A DNA stretch of 8,920 nucleotides from an uncultured bacterium (GTDB lineage: Bacteria; Actinomycetota; Coriobacteriia; Coriobacteriales; Atopobiaceae). Below are positions 6,678 through 8,920 of the stretch, one piece after another. The notes under the pieces are model-generated. The model saw only the letters and a program-made list of their open reading frames with translations. It was not told the origin of the DNA and searched no databases. Every line of letters begins with the position of its first letter. The first letter of the stretch is position 1. The translations under genes and the position numbers were made by a program. The stretch spans positions 1 to 8,920 of the forward strand of contig CAJMNO010000051.1 in assembly GCA_905214865.1 (NCBI GenBank), given 5' to 3'.

Positions 6678-7790
6678 ATGCCCGTGGAGAAGACTGACAT
6701 TGAGGCGCTGGCCGAACGTCTCGACCAGGTCGAGGGCTACCTGCACGTGGAGGAGAAGCGCGGCCTGGTCTCGGAGCTCGAGGCCCAGAGCGCGAGTGCG
6801 GGATTCTGGGACGACACCGCGGCGGCCACGGCCGTCATGGCGAGGCTGAACTCCGCGAAGGACGACGTCCGCGCGGTGGACGAGGCGCGCTCCAAGCTCG
6901 ATGACCTCGAGACGGCGTTCGAGCTGGGCGAGGAGATGCAGGACCAGGACATGCTCTCCGAGGCGGAGGGCATGCGCTCCGAGCTCGAGGGGTATCTGGG
7001 AGAGCTGGAGCTTTCGAGCTGGTTCGTCGACGACCTCGACCACGGTGACGCGATCGTGACCGTCACCCCCGGTCAGGGTGGGCTTGAGGCCCAGGACTGG
7101 ACGGACATGCTCTTCCACATGTATCTCGCCTACTGCGCGAGAAGAGGTTGGAAGGTCGTCGTGAACGATGCTCCCGCCGCAGAGGGCATCGGCATCGACA
7201 GGGCGACGTTCACGGTCTCGGGCAAGAACGCGTACGGGATGCTGAGGGCGGAACAGGGGGTTCACCGGCTTGTGAGGATCTCTCCCACCGACGCGAAGAA
7301 GCGCCGCCAGACGACCTTCGCCGGCGTGGAGGTCCTGCCCGTCCTCCCCGATGACATCGAGGTGAAGATTGACCCCGGTGACCTGAGGATCGACGTGTAC
7401 CATGCGTCCGGCCCCGGCGGGCAGGGCGTCAACACCACGGACTCCGCGGTGCGCATCACGCACATCCCGACCGGGATAGTGGTCACCTGCCAGAACGAGC
7501 GAAGCCAGCTTCAGAACAAGGCTGCCGCGATGCAGATCCTCAAAAGTCGCCTGTACGAGCTCGAGAAGGCGCGCAGGGACGCAGAGATCGACGAGCTGAG
7601 GGGGCCCAAGCACGAGATCTCGTTCGGCAACCAGATCAGGAGCTACGTGCTGTACCCGTATCGGCTCGTGAAGGACCTCAGGACGGGGGTCGAGACGAGC
7701 AACGTCGACTCGGTGCTCTCGGACGGGGACCTCGACAGGTTCATCATCGCCTACCATCGTTGGGTGGTCGGGGGCGGTGAGGCCAAGTGA
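6678..7790 (+). CDS. prfB: Peptide chain release factor 2 with an unusual Ser-Pro-Thr tripeptide
   Basis: Class I release factor that reads UGA and UAA in the ribosomal A site and triggers peptide release. The protein has 370 residues with the normal domain order: N-terminal helical domain, codon-recognition core, GGQ loop at 247-249 (GPGGQGVN), and a C-terminal part with RF2-type NQIRSYV at 318-324 and VKDLRTGVE. It is RF2, not RF1, by these motifs and by position after secA. The codon-reading tripeptide, normally Ser-Pro-Phe, is Ser202-Pro203-Thr204. It lies 45 residues before GGQ, the same distance as in E. coli RF2, so the alignment is not in doubt. Other departures from usual RF2 are His242 where YRASG has Arg, and Phe316 where the WG(S/N)QIRSY motif has Trp. 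The N-terminal GYL-H-VEEK runs through the classical frameshift point with no in-frame stop, so there is no programmed frameshift. A weak AGGAA (6663-6667) lies before the ATG. The TGA stop overlaps the next gene. Confidence 0.96.
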   Translation: MPVEKTDIEALAERLDQVEGYLHVEEKRGLVSELEAQSASAGFWDDTAAATAVMARLNSAKDDVRAVDEARSKLDDLETAFELGEEMQDQDMLSEAEGMRSELEGYLGELELSSWFVDDLDHGDAIVTVTPGQGGLEAQDWTDMLFHMYLAYCARRGWKVVVNDAPAAEGIGIDRATFTVSGKNAYGMLRAEQGVHRLVRISPTDAKKRRQTTFAGVEVLPVLPDDIEVKIDPGDLRIDVYHASGPGGQGVNTTDSAVRITHIPTGIVVTCQNERSQLQNKAAAMQILKSRLYELEKARRDAEIDELRGPKHEISFGNQIRSYVLYPYRLVKDLRTGVETSNVDSVLSDGDLDRFIIAYHRWVVGGGEAK

Positions 7791-8671
7791 TGCCGCACGG
7801 CGGGATCAGGGCGGCGGTTCGCGACACCGCCCTCATCGTCGTCGGCTCTTTCGTCTATGCGGTCGGCATCGACTGCTTCGAGATTCCAAACGGCCTTGCG
7901 GCAGGCGGGCTCACGGGTGTGGCTACGATTACGTCCGCCATCGCGTCCAACGCGGGGATAACCCTTCCCGTCGGCATCCAGACCATCGCCATGAACGCGG
8001 TCCTTCTGGGGTACGTCTACGCGACGACCCATGATGGCGGGTACGTGACGCAGAGCATATTCGGAATGATCGTGTCGGGCCTCTTCACCGACCTGCTCGC
8101 CCCGGTTCTGCCCGTTCCCGTCCACAACGACCTGCTGCTCTCGGCAATCTGGGGTGGCGTGATAGCCGGGGCGGGCATTGGCATCGTCTTCCTGTCGGGA
8201 GGGAATACGGGCGGGACCGACATCGTCTGCCAGCTCATCGCCAGGCGGACGGGGATGCCGCTCGGGACCCTCGCCATCATCGTCGACGGCGCGATCGTCG
8301 CCGCGTCAATCCCGGTGTTCTCCCTGACCAACGCCCTCTACGCAGGCGTCGCGATGTACATCAGCGGCAGGGTCATAGACGCCATCGTCGATGGCCCCCT
8401 GACTGCGCGCGTGGCGTTCGTGATCTCGTCGGAGCACGACAGGATAGGAAACCAGATCCTGTACACCCTCGGCAGGGGATGCACCGAGCTGCAGGCGCGC
8501 GGCCTCTGGAGCGGCAGCAACAGGCCTGTCCTGATGTGCGTACTCGGCAGGACGGAGACCCATCGCCTCAAGGAGATCGTCGCGGGGATTGACCCGGATG
8601 CTGTCGTCATCGTCACCGAGGTCCACGAGGCGTTTGGCGAGGGCTTCACGCAGATAGGCTCGGGTTCCTAG
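7790..8671 (+). CDS. YitT family membrane protein (DUF161 plus DUF2179)
   Basis: Integral membrane protein of 293 residues. I see about six or seven hydrophobic segments (roughly 12-28, 37-52, 61-79, 86-105, 115-136, 155-175, 180-197). They include the family signature GGNTGGTDIV at 137-146, after an IPNGLAAGGLTG segment at 32-43. A soluble C-terminal DUF2179-like domain follows (about 203-288), with RGCTELQARG near 229-238 and EAFGEGF near 280-286. The substrate of the family is not established, and I assign none. The start chosen is the ATG at 7790, whose A is the last base of the prfB stop (TGATG). GGTGAGG at 7776-7782 serves as ribosome site. A GTG immediately before it is in frame but less likely. 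The overlap points to translational coupling with prfB. The stop is TAG. Confidence 0.9.
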   Translation: MPHGGIRAAVRDTALIVVGSFVYAVGIDCFEIPNGLAAGGLTGVATITSAIASNAGITLPVGIQTIAMNAVLLGYVYATTHDGGYVTQSIFGMIVSGLFTDLLAPVLPVPVHNDLLLSAIWGGVIAGAGIGIVFLSGGNTGGTDIVCQLIARRTGMPLGTLAIIVDGAIVAASIPVFSLTNALYAGVAMYISGRVIDAIVDGPLTARVAFVISSEHDRIGNQILYTLGRGCTELQARGLWSGSNRPVLMCVLGRTETHRLKEIVAGIDPDAVVIVTEVHEAFGEGFTQIGSGS

Positions 8672-8884
8672 GGGAGAGGTCCCTTGCGACGGGTCCGCGC
8701 GCGATTCCCCTGGGATGTGGAGCAGCTGTGGGGGAGCCCCATCTGGCGAACGCATGGAGTCACGTACGGAAAACCGGCGGCGACCAACGTGCGTCTGCGT
8801 TAGCATCAGCAGCCACGGGGCATGTCAGGCTACCTGCCCCCGCCGCCGCTGGCGACGCAATGCGCAACAGGAAGAGGGGGACAC
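8672..8884. other. Structured gap between the yitT-type gene and the aldolase gene
   Basis: This gap of 213 bases holds several G+C-rich inverted repeats and no convincing promoter. AGGGGA at 8670-8675, starting on the yitT-type stop, is complementary to TCCCCT at 8706-8711. A small hairpin pairs 8729-8733 with 8737-8741. CGGCGGCG at 8775-8782 is complementary to 8841-8848 and encloses GGGGCA...TGCCCC at 8817-8840. None is followed by a T run. The later repeats would form a leader structure shortly before the next gene. An ATG at 8754 opens 44 codons rich in Arg and Cys that end at 8888 inside the next start. It has no ribosome site and I do not call it a gene. Confidence 0.5.
8874..8880 (+). 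promoter_or_regulatory. Ribosome binding site of the aldolase gene
   Basis: A purine run containing GAGGGGG (8874-8880) lies 4 bases before the ATG at 8885, supporting that start. The spacing is short, so an upstream AGGAAG (8869-8874) may also take part. Confidence 0.5.
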
Positions 8885-8920
8885 ATGAAGTTCTTCATCG
8901 ACACCGCCGACCTCGACGAG
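8885..8920 (+). CDS. Transaldolase / fructose-6-phosphate aldolase family protein, 5' end only
   Basis: Only the first 12 residues are in the window, MKFFIDTADLDE. This is the characteristic N-terminal strand of the small TalC/FsaA-type transaldolases, whose members begin MKFFIDTA and form a TIM barrel with a catalytic lysine. The gene continues past the right edge, so the active site and subfamily (transaldolase or F6P aldolase) cannot be checked. It is separated from the secA-prfB-yitT run by a structured 213-base gap and may be a separate transcription unit. Confidence 0.75.
   Translation, partial: MKFFIDTADLDE

Noticed and set aside
6552..7757. Reverse-strand open frame of 401 codons opposite prfB
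   Set aside because: Same codon-bias shadow effect, fully antisense to prfB, with no recognisable domain.
1..8920. CRISPR array, insertion sequence, att sites or integrase
   Set aside because: I saw no regularly spaced repeats, transposase motifs or terminal inverted repeats with target duplications in the window.

Overview
The window looks like chromosomal DNA of a high-G+C actinobacterium. My best guess is the class Coriobacteriia (Atopobium/Olsenella/Collinsella-like). The reasons are the strongly G/C-biased third codon positions in secA, prfB and the yitT-type gene, and a very large regulator that pairs an N-terminal P-loop region with a C-terminal winged helix and BTAD domain, a type I associate with that group. 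The genus is inference. All genes lie on the + strand.

Layout. Positions 1-135 hold two back-to-back, very stable G+C-rich hairpins that probably end transcription from a gene left of the window. Positions 101-790 are a long stretch of lower G+C with no convincing gene. Its right end carries a promoter candidate: a TATAAT box preceded by heptamer-like direct repeats with SARP-type spacing. Positions 853-3816 (possibly from 793) encode the regulator of about 990 residues. A leader of about 120 bases with nested inverted repeats follows. Then come secA (3939-6674), prfB (6678-7790, 3 bases after secA) and a YitT-family membrane protein (7790-8671, its ATG overlapping the prfB stop). These three are packed like one transcription unit. 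After a structured gap of 213 bases, a transaldolase/fructose-6-phosphate-aldolase-like gene begins at 8885 and runs off the window.

How the genes fit together. secA-prfB is a widespread gene order in Gram-positive bacteria, often with a ribosome-hibernation factor gene (hpf) upstream. Here the position before secA is taken by the regulator and its low-G+C upstream region, which suggests insertion of an accessory regulator next to a core secretion/translation operon. No adjacent structural target of the regulator is visible, so autoregulation or distant targets are likely.

The most notable observation is in peptide release factor 2. The stop-codon-reading tripeptide, normally Ser-Pro-Phe, reads Ser-Pro-Thr. 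This combines the RF2-type first residue with the RF1-type third residue, in an otherwise collinear RF2. The gene also has no trace of the programmed +1 frameshift that controls RF2 in many bacteria. The second notable observation is the SARP-like repeat and -10 arrangement upstream of the regulator.
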